This document shows, piece after piece, positions 33,041-46,391 of a stretch of DNA of 64,000 nucleotides. A model generated the notes under the pieces. The model saw only the letters and a list, made by a program, of their open reading frames with translations. It was not told the origin of the DNA and ran no database searches. Every line of letters starts with the position of its first letter. Within the stretch, counting starts at the first letter, position 1. The position numbers and the translations under genes were made by a program. Source of the DNA: Fasciolopsis buskii (Eukaryota > Platyhelminthes > Trematoda > Plagiorchiida > Fasciolidae); the NCBI GenBank assembly GCA_008360955.1, contig LUCM01008726.1, positions 3,590 through 67,589 of the forward strand, written 5' to 3'.

Positions 33041-35395
33041 CATTGAGACATCGCTCTATTTTCACGAACTAACTATCCGGTGCTATTCTGTCGCCGAAGC
33101 AAACTGTTATATTTGGTGGTGTGCGTTGTTTCTGACGCCTTGCATAGATTTACCGACTCTTACATACGGCATGGTTCATTTTTTCAGATTATTCGACTCG
33201 TTTTTTGTTAACACGTATTTTCCGCAATGCCTGTTCTCTCGCAAGTATTTTCTGAACCCTCTTGTTTCGTTTCTTATGAATTGTAACTTTCCGGTTTTGT
33301 GGACTCGAACCGGATCGACTCCCGCAGTTGCCCCGGTTTAATTACTCTGGTTTCGTCCTAAATGGATCATAGATTGTTAGATACCAAAACTTATTGGACC
33401 CGTTCAACGCCGATCCATCTATGAACAGTTTTAGTTCCAGTTTGCCATCTGTGATGTGATCGATAAGAATTATTCTGGTTCCCTTTATTTTTTACTTCCT
33501 TTAATGCGGAAATCTTAAATTGCATCATTCTCGGTAAGATTTCGGCCACCTAAGGGTTCTAATTAGAGAAGTTGACCGGCGATTAGAGTATTCAAACCCG
33601 GTACTCCTAGGTTGAAATACTGTGGCGTTGACCGCCTAACGACATCCCGCCAGATCTAGAACACAGCTTTATTTTCTTCCAAGCCATTTCAGATTACTGG
33701 TAAAAAGTACATCCACGGTCTCAATCAGCAAGTGTGAAAAACTGATTAATTTAATCACTTCTAATATCTCTTTGTCCTGATTAGTCGGTAAGCCTATCGA
33801 TAATTGCTTAAGCGGCTCCGTCGTTCAGTCCTTCATTTCGTCAATTGTAACCTGGATCTCTGCTCGGGGCGTGCGGTGCCCGCAGGCATATGCATGCTTG
33901 ACTCAGTGGAGCTCTCGTTAAAAAGGTAGGTCGCTTGCAATGTTAGTGGGTTAACCAATGCGTTTAAGAGCTTCACATCCGACTTCTTGATCTCCATTGT
34001 CCATTTTCTTCCAAATTCTTGTCGCATTTTTGGTTGACTCTACAGTGACGTCGTTGTGCTAAAGTTTCATGGACTGCTGAACCCACTGACTTAGGCCTCT
34101 GCTTCCCCGACCGAAGAGGCTATTTTGTGCTTCATTTGTTGGCCCGTTTCTGCCATTTTGATTACTCATCTAAATGTAATTTTGTTTTGTAAATGCTTCA
34201 TTATTTTTGTATCCATGATCCAAAATGAGACTCACAAGTCACGTTACACATGCCTTTACAATTGAGGTATTTTCGGTCCGTCGATCACCGGATCGTCGTA
34301 CGCATAAACCAGTGAGACAACGTTTCTGATATATCCAAAGTTTGATTTACAGCTAGTCAGCTATCAGTTTCAAGACCACTGTCAGTTCTTATGATCCGCC
34401 CATCTTTACAGTTAGTTGACCTGCATTCCAATCGCGGTAATTCAGTCGTCCAGCCTTGCAATCTTAAGGCTGCCACATAGCAGAAAATATTCCGGAAAAT
34501 TCACTATCATCAAAGTTCTAGTCACCGTTTGATCAACCCACGGGCTGTTGCTTTGTCGAGATTAACTAAAGTCAGGTTCAAGTATTCCACGCAGCAGTGC
34601 TCTCACAACTCACGTGTTCATAGACCAGTGGTTTCATCCACGTTTCACGTCCCCACTCACAAATGATTGATAACATTTCCTATCCTTCACGCCAGTTGTT
34701 GGCACATTCTTATCTAATTCAGTCTGTCACATCCATTCCTTAACCTCTACAACTAATATCAACGGCATGTATGAACACCTGTTCCGTTTTGTACTAAGCT
34801 TTGGATCTCAAGAATAATTTGAATAAAATTTCCTCACTTGTTTGTGATTATTTCTAATGGGATATTGGACGATCGAGAAGTCGCCTATCGGGGTAGGCCA
34901 AAGGTTTTGCGCCGAAACAACGTACGCTACCGTTTCTGTACAGTAAGGAAGATTTTTTATTTGCTCCACTAGCTATCTTTAATTATTCGATTCTGGTCGT
35001 CATCTAACCATTTTGTGACCAATAGTCGGCCATCATTTCTATTGCCATCTAGACAGTAAAACGCCCCTGGCAGTGCATAAATTATTTATAGCAGCGCTAT
35101 CAGCCTCTGGGTAATTTGTGATCGCTTCAGGCCTTCGTATGCAAGTCTCGAGACAAGATTTTGGCTCCCTCACGTATATCTTCATTATTTGGGAGATTGC
35201 GTTTGCTCCGGCAAATGTGTTTTTACCTGACGGTATCGAGCGAGCACGAAAAATCCCATTCGAAAATCTTGCTCTGGAGCCGAAAAACCGTAAATAAAAT
35301 TGACTGCAATCGCTAATTAATGGCATTGCTTTTTAATCCCTTAGCTTTGAGCCTGACAGTTTCTCTTCATTTCTTCGACGGAACAGTGCTACTAA

Positions 35396-35470
35396 CGGGC
35401 GGTGGTCAAGCAGTCAACTTGGTGACGTCTCAGCTTAAAGATCGCGGGTTCGAATCCTCTCGTCGTCGGT
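35396..35470 (+). repeat. tRNA-like SINE head
   Basis: A perfect B box GGTTCGAATCC at 35447..35457 is preceded by GGTGGTCAAGCAGTCAAC and CTTGGTGAC, in the layout of the SINE heads near 62400 and 62990. No clean cloverleaf can be drawn, so it is called a tRNA-derived repeat, not a tRNA gene. Confidence 0.45.
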
Positions 35471-36559
35471 CAACTTCTCCATTTGGCAACCCTCTTTTAG
35501 TGATGACCCCCTCGTGAAAACGATGTACGTTGTCATTTCATAAATGAAAGAAGTAAGAAGATTAAACGAAACTTGCAACTGAGTGACAACGATGCGGACT
35601 GCGAAATTCGACCTTACTAATGATGCTTGGAAGCCCGAGAGAAGCGTAGTGCAATATCAGATGTCATGTGAGCCGTAGCTTCAGTAGTAGTGATCTCGTT
35701 TTCTTTTCGTTTCAACTACTGTGTTCACTTGTGAATGGTTGATAGAATTCGAGAAACTGGAGCATCAGCATTTGTATCTATAGCTAGGGAAGACTGCAGC
35801 TTCTGTTACAGCCGCAACCCGCACCGAATGACAGAGCGTATTGACCCACAAATCCGGCTATAAGCAAAGCAAGCAAATGAATTGCAGGAGAGTTACTGAG
35901 GCATTAGTGCAACCGCAAAGCTATCTAGTGCTCGCCGAACATGCGAAGTAGGGTGGTGCCAAAAGCGGTCCGATGGGTCATTTGACGGTAAGGCCGGGTT
36001 ATTTCCGGGGCTCACATACAAGCCCGTTTGCACTCAAGCGAGTGATGCCACGAGCTAAACACCTGAGGGCCTAAAATTCCAAAAGCAGGGTGGGCGTTCA
36101 GCCCTAGTTCTGGAACGAATTCTTTGACTAATAGCCCTTTGGTCTCCACTCTTAGCGCAGATCTCAGGTCCTCCGATCAACCTTGGACTGGAAAAGCACC
36201 ACACTCGAGTTCAGCTCTCATTGGAGCTCATCAGTGCTGCATACCCATCATCGCACCGCCCAGCCCGTCCAGGGGTGACTGGAATAACTGAGTCAAGTTT
36301 ATTCAGGTGCCGCTCCCGATGAGAGTCAACGGTGCCCAACATCATCGAAGGCAGAGTTGGTTACTGTGCTTTGACTCAAATCGAGGGCCTCCCACCAAAT
36401 CAAGTCTCCCCAGCAGGACTGGGTTACTGTTCCATTTGGTCTGCATCACATTTGGTTTCCCATATGCACAGGGTGCACAACGAGACGTGGTGTGATGGCT
36501 TGCGTACCTCCATGACCCAAGGACCTATACAGGATGGCTTATTTCAAGCCGAGGTTCCA

Positions 36560-36895
36560 ATCATCCCTGGAAGGTCAATGGGTAGAGGCCTGACGAAGTA
36601 GCCTCTTGATCCCCCCGGTCGGGGGTTGATCTGAGTTGGCAGAGCAGTTGGAAAAACGAGTGGAAGAATAATTGATCTAGGTAGATGGGCTTCCACAAAG
36701 TCATATCCCACTGCCTTGCGGTCAGGTTCTTATCAGAGCCAAAGGCTTTGGTTGAGAACCTCAAGTGTTCTGCTTAGTGGCTGGACACCCTAGAAGCACC
36801 CTTCCATCAGACCTCATGAGTTACACGTTTACGAAGAATTCCATACTGCATCGGTCGTCGCGCAGGATAATCAAGACTGCGCTGGCTTTGTTAGT
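36560..36895 (+). repeat. interspersed repeat family C, copy 2
   Basis: Contains GGTAGAGGCCTGACGAAGTAG, GTGGAAGAATAATTGATCTAG, CAAAGGCTTTGGTTGAGAACC and GTCGTCGCGCAGGATAATCA, in the same order as in 29095..29420. It abuts the 5' region of the RTE-A element. Confidence 0.7.
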
Positions 36896-37079
36896 GATAA
36901 GTATGCTACTGCTCAAAGTTCACTCTATTTTATTCAGCCTGTCTCTTCTGTCTCCAGCCCACGGTCTTTGCCTGCTCTGTCTACCCATAGTGTCCCCACA
37001 GATAGCACGCCGATATTCGCAACGGTTCATTGTCAAATAGTGAGGTAGGTGGTTTTCAGTCTGTCGGCTCACATTTTCT

Positions 37080-40075
37080 CAACCGCGGCAGCCTCTGAAT
37101 TTCGGTTCCTTCAATGTGCGCACTATAATGCACGCTAGCCAACAGGCGTGTTTGACTCTGACTGTGGACTCACTTTCGATTGATGTCTGCTGCGTGAGTA
37201 AAACACGAATTCAGTATTCGAGTAGATTAATTCAACTAACTACATCTAGTGTCTCGTTAAGATATTCCCTACACACTTCGGGTCAACGCGGTGTAAGAAT
37301 AGTCTTAGATGAGAATGCTAAAGCGGCCATTTTAGACCAGATCCCAGTCAACAGTCGCTTGTGGGCCGTGAGACTGCAGGGATCAGTCGGTGTCCGAAAG
37401 AATAGTAGTGTTAAGCGCAGTCTATTTGTTATCTCGGCATGCGCTTCAACAGACTGCAGCACTGCTCAGCGAACAGATAACGGGGAAAGACTTCTCCAGT
37501 TTCGTGCGGACATATTCCCGTCTAGCACAAATTTCCGACACAGTTCGCGTCGCACAGCGACATGGCGTTCTGACTCGACACATGGTCTGAGTCAGATTGA
37601 CCATATTGCATTAAGCTACCGTTGGTGTGGTTCTGTCCGGAACTGCAGATCGTACTGGACCACGTACGTCGAACCGAACCATGCGTTAGTTTTATTGCGG
37701 TTTTTGCTTCTGCTCAACGGCCATCGACGCAGGTCACGAACCCGATTCGCTGTCGAACGTCTGTCTGATTTGGCTGTTCCCAGCATCCATGAGCAGAAAC
37801 TGTCCGAGGAACTAAGAAATTCGATGAGCAGCAATGTGGACGAGCGCGGGGACGGAAACAAGCAGGCAGTGTATTTGGCAGTAGCTTTCGCCTGTGGTTC
37901 TAGGTCTAGCGTTCATCAAGATCTCGCAAGGGTCGCTGGGTCTAATGGAGTAAAAATACCAGCTCCCTAACTGCAAGGAGGTGAATAAGATGTGTCGGCA
38001 GTTGCGGCTTCCGTTGACGAGACGCTTAAGAATGGCCGTGAAAACTGGTGGGTTAAAATAGCCGAAGAGATGGAGGAAGCGGCCGCTTCAGGTAACAGTC
38101 AAAGACTGTTTAAGCCTATACGTGACGGCGGTGGGCGGCGAACTTCGGTTATGGAAGTCGTGTGCGATGGGAATGGAGAGTTCATCCATGTTAGCCTACA
38201 AAGTCTGGACCGTTGCGCAGAGCACTTCAAGGGTCAGTTTAGCTGACCACACGCAAACGTATTTAGTCCGACGTCTGTAGCTGCGAATCCTTGAGAGATG
38301 TCACTTGATTCCATAAAGGAAGTGAAAGTGCCGTCGAATATTCGACTTCTGAAGAGGGGAAAAGCAGCCGGTCCCGACGACCTTCCCCCAGTTGTTTTCA
38401 AATTGGGCGGAGAGGTGCTGATGAAATCCCTCACCTTCTTGCTTCACGATATTTGGAAAGAGGAGCGTATTCCGCTATCGTGGGATGATTCACTGATTGC
38501 ACCCATCTCCAAGAAGGGCACACAGAATGACTGTAGCATTTATTGTGGAATTAGTTTAATTCCGATAGCTACTAAGGTCACAGCTTCGATAATGCTGCGC
38601 CGGCTGACACCGTTTCGCGAAAGTATAACGTCCGCGGAGGGCAGGCCGGATTTCGTCCAAGTCGAGGTTTCGTCGATCAGATATTCACTCTCCGACAGAT
38701 ACTCGAAACGCACCACACACCGGCGATCGTAGTCTTTCTGGACTTGAAATGCTCGTTCGACATAGTAGATCGAACTGCGCTACCCAATGCTCTGCACCGG
38801 AGTGATGTGTCAGTGAATTTCGTTAACCTGTTGCGAGCATTATGCGCGCATACCTATGGTCGCGTTAGGGTATACAGTGAACTGCCAAGTTCATTCGACA
38901 CGGGTGTCCCATCTCTCCATTCTTGTTTAACTTCGTCATGGATGAGGTGATGGAAGATGGTTAAGGAGGTCCTCAGGACATAGGAGTCAAGCACGGAATT
39001 GGAGGGAACTGGTATGATCTAGATTGAGCAGATGACGCCCTGTTTGTTCGAATCCGCGGACCATTCACAGCGTACACTAGACAGACTCTCGAAGTGTGTG
39101 GCTTGGTTCGCACTGTTTTGCACCTTGAAGTGTGAAGTCCTGTCACAGGACTGGAGGACAGTAGTCCCGAGTTTGTTACTAGATGGAGAGGAACTAACGA
39201 TTGTGAAACGTTTCTTTTAACTTGGTAGCTGTGTGTCGAAAGATAGTAGCTCGGCAGTAGAGGTAAACATGCGTATATCGAAGGCTTGAGCGACTCACAC
39301 TGAACTGAAGCACTTGTGGCGTTGGCCTGATATTTCACTGAAGTTGAAAGGCTGTGTGTACTGTGCCGCAGTGCGCTTAGTTCTGCCGTATGGTTCTGAG
39401 ACATGGAGCACGCGTGTGGGAGATGTTCGTCGGTTAGAGGTTTTCGACCACCGATGTCTACGTAGTATGGCTAGAATTGGATGGAGTGACCGGGTGGATA
39501 ATATTGAGGTTAGGAATCTGGTATTGGGTGCCACTTCTGAGAATAGCTTGTTCCAACCTATGAAACTTAGTAGACCACGCTGGTTGGGTCACGTGTTGCG
39601 CATGGCGAACACTCTTCCACCACACCGTGCCCTATTTTGCGTTCCTCCCATGGAGCGGAAGAAGCCACGTGAAGGTCAACAGATGACGTGGCAACGTTGG
39701 ATGAGAAGATGTACAGCGAACTTAGGTCAAGTAGGTGTCTCACGCCTTCGTGGTTGGGGTCCGAAAGACTCGTCAATTAGCTTGCTGGAGACACTGAAGG
39801 ATATGGCAATGAACCGCGAACAGTGGCGATCGTGTTGTCATTTTCTATCGAATCAGAATGATTGAAAACACGTGCGTTTGTACAGTTAGACTGTGTTCCG
39901 TATGTTGGCTACAGCCGCATTCATAACTTTTCCCAGCTGTCGGTTCACTCTCTGTTTTGTTTACATATTCGCTTCTTTTGCTGGAACATTTAACTCTGGG
40001 GTAAAGACAGCAGTTAGTGAGGTTTGCCTTGGTGTTTAACGCTGAACGTTGATCATTAGAGTGCACTAATCGGGG
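37080..40075 (+). mobile_element. RTE-A retrotransposon, near full length but dead
   Basis: An RTE-clade non-LTR element of about 3 kb. The endonuclease starts FGSFNVRTIMH near 37100, with IDVCCVSKTRIQ and QIDHIALSYRW further on. The usual SDHALV at its end reads PNHALV, losing a metal-binding Asp. A linker, NWWVKIAEEMEEAAASGN, is at 38045..38100. The reverse transcriptase has GKAAGPDDLPPVVFKLGGEVL (38360..38420). The YADD box reads DLD-stop-ADD (TGA at 39025). A long frame, 39314..39868, encodes the C-terminal tail ending NQND, then a 3' UTR. Several frame shifts occur before 39300, while the last 500 bases are intact. Confidence 0.9.
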
Positions 40076-42130
40076 CCCAGTTGAATCCGAAGAACCTGAG
40101 TGACTTAAGGCCAATCCTCTGCCTTACTCAGGTTACCTGCAACGGAGTCAACCATGCATAGGGATCGATTTCTGAACCAGCGGCCCGTGGCCTTGCAACT
40201 CAGTGGCAAATAGGTGCAACATCAAATGGTGGTTTTCAGCAGACCGTTGAGATCCTACCTGGTAGCCTAATGGCTGTGGCATCGGACTCAATCTCCTTCG
40301 TCAATTCCGCACGTGGTTGATTTGCATTGCTGAAGACTCCTAACAAAGTCAAAACTTCGGTACAATGCTTCCATGGTTTCTTAACGGGCAAGTTGATCGT
40401 TGGTATTACATGGTGAATTATTTCATGAAGACTTAAGACTGTCGGGCCTCAATTTTCACCCGGTCAGGCGAGTGAGCTAAGCTGAACTATGCCAAGATCA
40501 TTCACGGGCCCCAGGATGGTGGCTTGCGGCCTAATCGGGGTCCACCGGGTAAAGAGGGGTGAGACGATTTGAGCTCGTCAAAAATTCAGGTGATGACCCG
40601 GTTATTCGAAATAGCTTAGAGGGGTTGGAGAGCGTAGTAATAACACTCGCCTCTCGTGTGAAATAGCCTGAGTCCAAACTCCTAGTAAGATGATTAGTAT
40701 GCACGGCCGATGATCTCTATTGAGGGCTAAACTCGAGTCTCGTTCTACATTGCTAGGTTGACCGAAGGACCTGAAGTTTGTGCGTCAGGTAGCCAGTCAC
40801 AACAAATGAATAAACAATCACACTACGCATAGGTAATTGTGAAGTGTATTTAGGGGTAAACTGGTTATAAGTTAAGGCTAACGGGGCGTTCGAAATGAAG
40901 GCCATAGAAGAGACGGGAGACAATCGGCCAGTTTGGTTTTTATCCGGTATGGACCATTTAATTACGACATATAAGTGCGAAGCAGTCATGTTGACCGACC
41001 AGACGCCATTTGATTGTTCTCGATTGGTTAAGCGAGGTGCGATTGAACTCTAGTCAAGATGACCGACTGAAGGCGCTTGGGTTAGCGAATGCAAGATACA
41101 AATTTTAGTAGTGTGTGCGCAACACTCATGCCGTTGACCCGTCATTTTGGAATTGCTTTACCCATAACTTTCAGAGTGCATCATTCCGTAAGCCCGCAAT
41201 CTGCTCGATCAGGAAACCACGTGATTTAGTCCACTGTGCTATCTTTGACTGCGTCAAACGGATTCATTACTCTCTTCCAGCCCTTCGATGCCATCAACAG
41301 AAGGAGAGCCGGTGATTATGGTGGTCTTTCATACCGATTCACGAAGACAGGTGGTCTTCGTCCAGGATTCCCATTCTTCCCCTTCCACCACGTGAATAAA
41401 ATGATTATAACGATCTGACAGTCTTAGATAAACTTAGGAGTATCGGTATTGGTTCAGAATGTGCAGGCAGTTAGTCGGTACCCAAACGACATCGTGGTAA
41501 GTTGCTGATTTATCTGGACCGTATCAACTGCTGTGTAGCTGTTTAGAATCCCTAGTGTACTTTCGTAGTATAGATTATAACGGCCGGATTGGTTTGTTCC
41601 AAAGCAAAATATTGTTCAGGTAGAGGTGTTGGGTGATGTATATAGGTTAAATCTCATTAGCTATTTATAGTACGGGGGATTGTCGTTGCATGCATACAAC
41701 GCTCGGTTTGAACTAACCAGTGTGACATGACGGTTTCGTCCGCGACATAACCAAAGAACAAAGGTCACATTCATGTCGTGCTTCAGAGATCATGACACAA
41801 ACGGAAATAAATTATCTATATTGCTCATCCCGCATATTAAGTCCTGGGACCAAGCAACCGACGCCTAACCTTCACGATGGACGTAATTCCCCCTGTCATA
41901 CTGCACCAGCATCAAAAGATAGGCTCATCCACAAAAATCACGCTTCTGGATCGCATCGCAGAGTCGGTCTAAATGCCGTTGTTTTTAGTGCCCTTTAGAA
42001 GTGATAAGACAAAGGTGATAAGACAAAGGTAACTAATTATTGCACTACAAACCAATTAACACTTCGAAATGCACTGATTTTTTTGGTTTGTCAGCGGGAA
42101 ACTTAGTGTGGTCATCACTAAAATTACGGG

Positions 42131-42324
42131 GAAGCTAAGCTTAATTTCCATGCTCGCGTGCACTTCGATCAACTCAATAACACTAGAAATTCGTGTGATT
42201 AAGTCTCCCGTGTTCCCGTAATCGATCCTCACCAAATTACACCATGTGACTTGGGTGCACAGTCACCCGGTTGCCGTTTAGTGTCGACCTGGGACGGTTA
42301 TTTTGGTGAACTTTGTTTATCTGT
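42131..42324 (+). repeat. long inverted repeat, left arm
   Basis: Reads TTTCCATGCTCGCGTGCACT through GTCGACCTGGGACGGTTA. It is the reverse complement of 44214..44407 at roughly 85 to 90% identity by eye, with the centre best preserved. The arms are about 190 bp and enclose 1.9 kb. Confidence 0.88.
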
Positions 42325-44213
42325 TCGTCCGTGCATCACACTTAATATTCAATGAATACTAAAACATCAATACGACAATTCGGATATAGGCTAGTTGGAG
42401 TGCTCTACCGCTGGAATTTATTCAAGATTGGTGACATACATTAGCGTCTATCATCTGCTGTATATTCTAGCTTCAAGCAGCTTCCATCCCAAAACAGGAG
42501 CACTCCTCTGCTTGTTTCGCGCGAGAACAATATTGTTGTTGCTTAATTATTTAGATTCCCGTCTTGTCGAAGGTTCGCCGAAATAGGTGGCCCACTTTAA
42601 CCGACCCCAGTATCAATTAGCCACTCACCTGCACACTCACTGTCTTTTACTACTATACAATGCTGTATGAGTGGAAGCTATATTACCGGTCCATGTTGTT
42701 GATTGTAACTTTCGGTTTGAATCTGACATGACCGATTTACTTGAAAAACGTTTTGAATAGTAGTATTGCTGACTTATTGCCTTTATCACCTCCTCGGTCT
42801 TCAATCGTTCTCCAGTCATCGTGTATGATGGCTTGGAAACGATTTCAACTTCCTTACGACTTTTCCGTATAGCTGAAATAATCGTATCATTTAGGGTTCT
42901 CAGGCTTTGACTGAGAAGTTACGGGTTCACAATAAAACTACACGCGCTCATCAATTGAAAGAATTAAACTCTATTTGTCCTTTGAAGGATCGACTCATCC
43001 TTCTTCAACTCAGAAAAATTCAGTTGGTCTTTGATGCTAATCCGCGCCAAGCTGCTGCGTTAAACGGCGCTTGGAGATTTCAACATTATTTGCCATGCAC
43101 AGTTGGAGTCATCGAACCAAACCTCCTCAACTTCTAAAACGATATTTTCCTCCAAAACTTGGATACTGGTTCACAGATCGTTCAAATTTAAGAATTGGAA
43201 CATTAACAGTTCCCTCCACATACTTCAAAGGAAAAAGTTCGACGTCAGTAAACCGGAACCTTGATGGCAGCCATCACCTGATGTATTTTAGTAGAAGTGC
43301 CTCATCACATCGGTTAGTTACAGTAGTAGATTCATGTGACGGTTCGTCATCTTGCTAAAAAGGTCTCAACAAAGCTAGTAATCACGACTTCAAAATAACT
43401 TTTGACACCCGCGTGAGAACAGATGAATTCAACCTGTCTGGTGGAAGCACCGGACTTACCAACCACGTGCCGTGTATCCCATATTAAACTTGGGTCTTGG
43501 CATCCCCTTGTATGCGGCACTCGAGATAATTCACTGGATTCTCCTTGTGCCAAATCCAGTTATTTCGATGGCCGCAGGCATTACTGTCTTCACAGATAAT
43601 CGGCTGCAAACAAACCTTATGCTTGAACAGGCAACGAGATTCTGCTGGCTTCTATTAGTCCTGTATAAGCAGTTTGTGAATCAAATGGGACATGTGACGT
43701 CTTTATTTTTTCCAATCATTCCCACTACAAAGCAAACGTAAGCGCACAATCTATACGGAGTTCACACGAAAGTACAAAGGGGTCACTGTAACAAGTTCCA
43801 ATCGCTGAGGGTGGTCACGGGATCGCCCTGTTTTCTGTTCTACATTTTAGCAGTTCCCCATCCATGGTTGACTAAGCTGAGTTTTTGCTAACCTTTAGTA
43901 TCCGATTGACTAACCGATGTCGCAATTCCACAAACTCATACCTCCTATCTATATCTAACACCAGCTCACGTCTCACTCTTCTGCTCTTGTAAATTTCCGG
44001 TCATATTGAGACCCGTAATGAGTCTTTGGCCAATTGACGGGGTTCATTCCTCTGTCCACCGTCCAAAAACATGCGCTGTTATGTGGCCTTTCTTAGTCAC
44101 TTGCCGCCGACTTACCGGGCTGGGCTGAGTACACCGAAAACAAGAGTTCCGTTAGTGAGCATCTTGACCGAATTCTAGTGTCCATTGGATATTAAGTGTG
44201 GTGAATGGATATA

Positions 44214-44407
44214 TACATTCGCAAATTTGACTAAGATAACCGTCCCAGGTCGACACTAAACGGCAACCGGGTGACTGTGCACCCAAGTCACATGGTGTAA
44301 TTTTGTGAGGATCGATCACGGGAACATGGGAGACTTAATCGCACAAATTTCGAATGTTATTGAGTTGATCGAAGTGCACGTGAGCATGGAAAATAGGCTT
44401 GGCTCCC
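44214..44407 (-). repeat. long inverted repeat, right arm
   Basis: Reads AACCGTCCCAGGTCGACACT through GTGAGCATGGAAA, the reverse complement of the left arm. Either terminal inverted repeats of a roughly 2.3-kb element or two opposite insertions of one repeat. Confidence 0.88.
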
Positions 44408-44519
44408 TTCGCATTAATGGTTCGTGGTTCCGTTTGCACCGCTCAACCTGTAAACGTTTTAGTAAGTTGAGGTAGTTAGTTTATGTTCCTAATGGACTCT
44501 GTTTTTAATGACATGCTCT

Positions 44520-44775
44520 AAGCATGAGTGTAGTGAAAGGGGCATGCCCCATAGCCATTAGAACGCACAGTACGAGGGGGGAGCGGGCATCCATGACCCT
44601 GGGATTTGAAGTAGTAGAGAACCATACGAGGTTCCAGCTGGTCAGGTGTGGTAATGAGCTGAGCGATAAGGAATTGCCGTCTACTGCCAATGTGATCGGC
44701 GGATCTGGAGTTGGAACCTATGACCGTTTTGTTGGCAGGTGCTTAATACTTTTGACCAGCACTGACAACTGATTT
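44520..44775 (-). repeat. tRNA-type SINE-like repeat
   Basis: The reverse complement reads GGTCATAGGTTCCAACTCCAG, then GATCCGCCGATCACA, followed by the same body as 62385..62650. The B box is decayed. Confidence 0.6.
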
Positions 44776-45507
44776 GGTCCTCGGATGGTAAAAGTGTGAG
44801 AAGCTTTTATCCATAGGCTAGTTTCATGGCGTCTAGTTAGTTACCCCATATTTTGGATTCAGCGATGTCCTAGGTTTTGATTTTTAGAGACATTATATGG
44901 GGTAAACATTGTTACTAGTCTTCACGATGCTTCTTAATCTCTATCGCATACTTGCACCTTTCACTTCTCCACAAACTATAATTTGAGATAGTAACTTAGG
45001 CCCGTGGAAATCAATTACTAGCTGTTGGTTGTGAAATCCGATCTGATGAAATGAGTTCCTGCTGAATTCCAGATGTTCCAAGTATCCAAGTGAACCTTAT
45101 TAAATAATACATGCACTCGAGATCAGTAGGCTGGATCGCGACTATTAGGCGTATCTCACAGTCTGCACGGTAACTAAGCCACGGAACAAGCTAGAGCCTT
45201 GTAGATGGGGACCTCGTCTCACCCAACCTTTTGAAATTCAGCAAAACGTGAGTCGAGGTTTTTTAGACGTATATATTTTTGCAGTGTTTAGGTAACTTGG
45301 CATGTTTGTTCCAGGTGTAGGCGACAATACGTGTGTTGTCGTTTTTTTATTGAATGTCGCTTCGCGGACTCCCGCTGGTTACTTTTTTTTAGCTTTCTCA
45401 TGTCGTTTTTTTTCGAGGCATCAGTGCACTGTAGTCGAACCCCTTAGACATTGTCTCCATATGTCGCATGCTTCGTTGTTGTTACAGGCCTGGGATGACT
45501 GGGTTTG

Positions 45508-45530
45508 TGTGTGTGTGTGTGTGTGTGTGT
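45508..45530. repeat. (GT)n microsatellite
   Basis: About twelve GT dinucleotides, seen directly. Confidence 0.9.
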
Positions 45531-46345
45531 ACCGTTGTGGCAATCTACCGCTCGCTATTCAAATCGACCTGCGGGATGGTTTTTGGGACGAACGTTTAGT
45601 TCACAGGTTATTATGTTATGTATAAAACGTATGCACGAAACATCGAATAGAAAGATACGGAAAACGACACGTTGACAATTTGATGCGGGGGACAAGGGAG
45701 AAAGAAATAGGGTCACCCCGAGACACATCACACTTTCCCTCACTTTCAGTTGTGATATCGTTTAAATAAAAGAAGAACATTCAGTGTCTGATACACTAGT
45801 TCCTGCTACCATATAGAGGCTCATTGAAACAGAACAACAAAAAAGCACATCGAAAAAAGAAAATAACAAAAGGAATCATTAAATATCTCTCTTGCTTATT
45901 TTTGTTATCAATCCAAATTTTATTCACACGGACATTTTTCCCTTAATTTGCGAATTTGTGCCCTTGGGTACTCCTGTTCAAATTGAAAACAAATAGACAA
46001 AATGAAATGCATTAGTTCACGGCGCGGTTCATGAGGAACAGAGGTCAGAGTTGCGTATGACAGGAAGCTGCTTGCTGCCAAGTGGAGAGGAAAGAGAGGG
46101 AAGTTGGAATAAACGAAACACTGCAGATGGGGGCTGCTGAAAGTGACCGCGAGCTGTTGGACAGTTAGCGCGACCAAAGGATTTCATCTGAGTTCATGTC
46201 AATGCACGAATCTAAGTTATCATCACATTCACAGAAGGTCGTGTGCAGGGGACACGAATTTTCTAATCTTGTCCCAGTTGGTTAGCTTGGTACGCTGTCG
46301 TTGTCCGGGCATTAACCAGACTAGCCAACACGACCGCATTTGTGC

Positions 46346-46391
46346 CCACTTGTCACAAGTGGCAACGAACACACGAGGTCATTCCTCGTGT
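46346..46391. other. two adjacent perfect hairpins 3' of the activin-like gene
   Basis: CCACTTGT-C-ACAAGTGG (46346..46362) and ACACGAGG-TCATT-CCTCGTGT (46371..46391), nine bases apart. On the minus strand they lie about 470 bases after the stop codon, so they could be in the 3' UTR. See findings. Confidence 0.8.

Larger units (their letters stand above)
33040..36900. other. convergent intergenic region, left part
   Basis: The first few hundred bases are probably 3' UTR of the PPPDE-PUL gene. The rest holds a tRNA-like SINE head (35396..35470) and a family C repeat. No coding exon was recognised. Confidence 0.45.
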
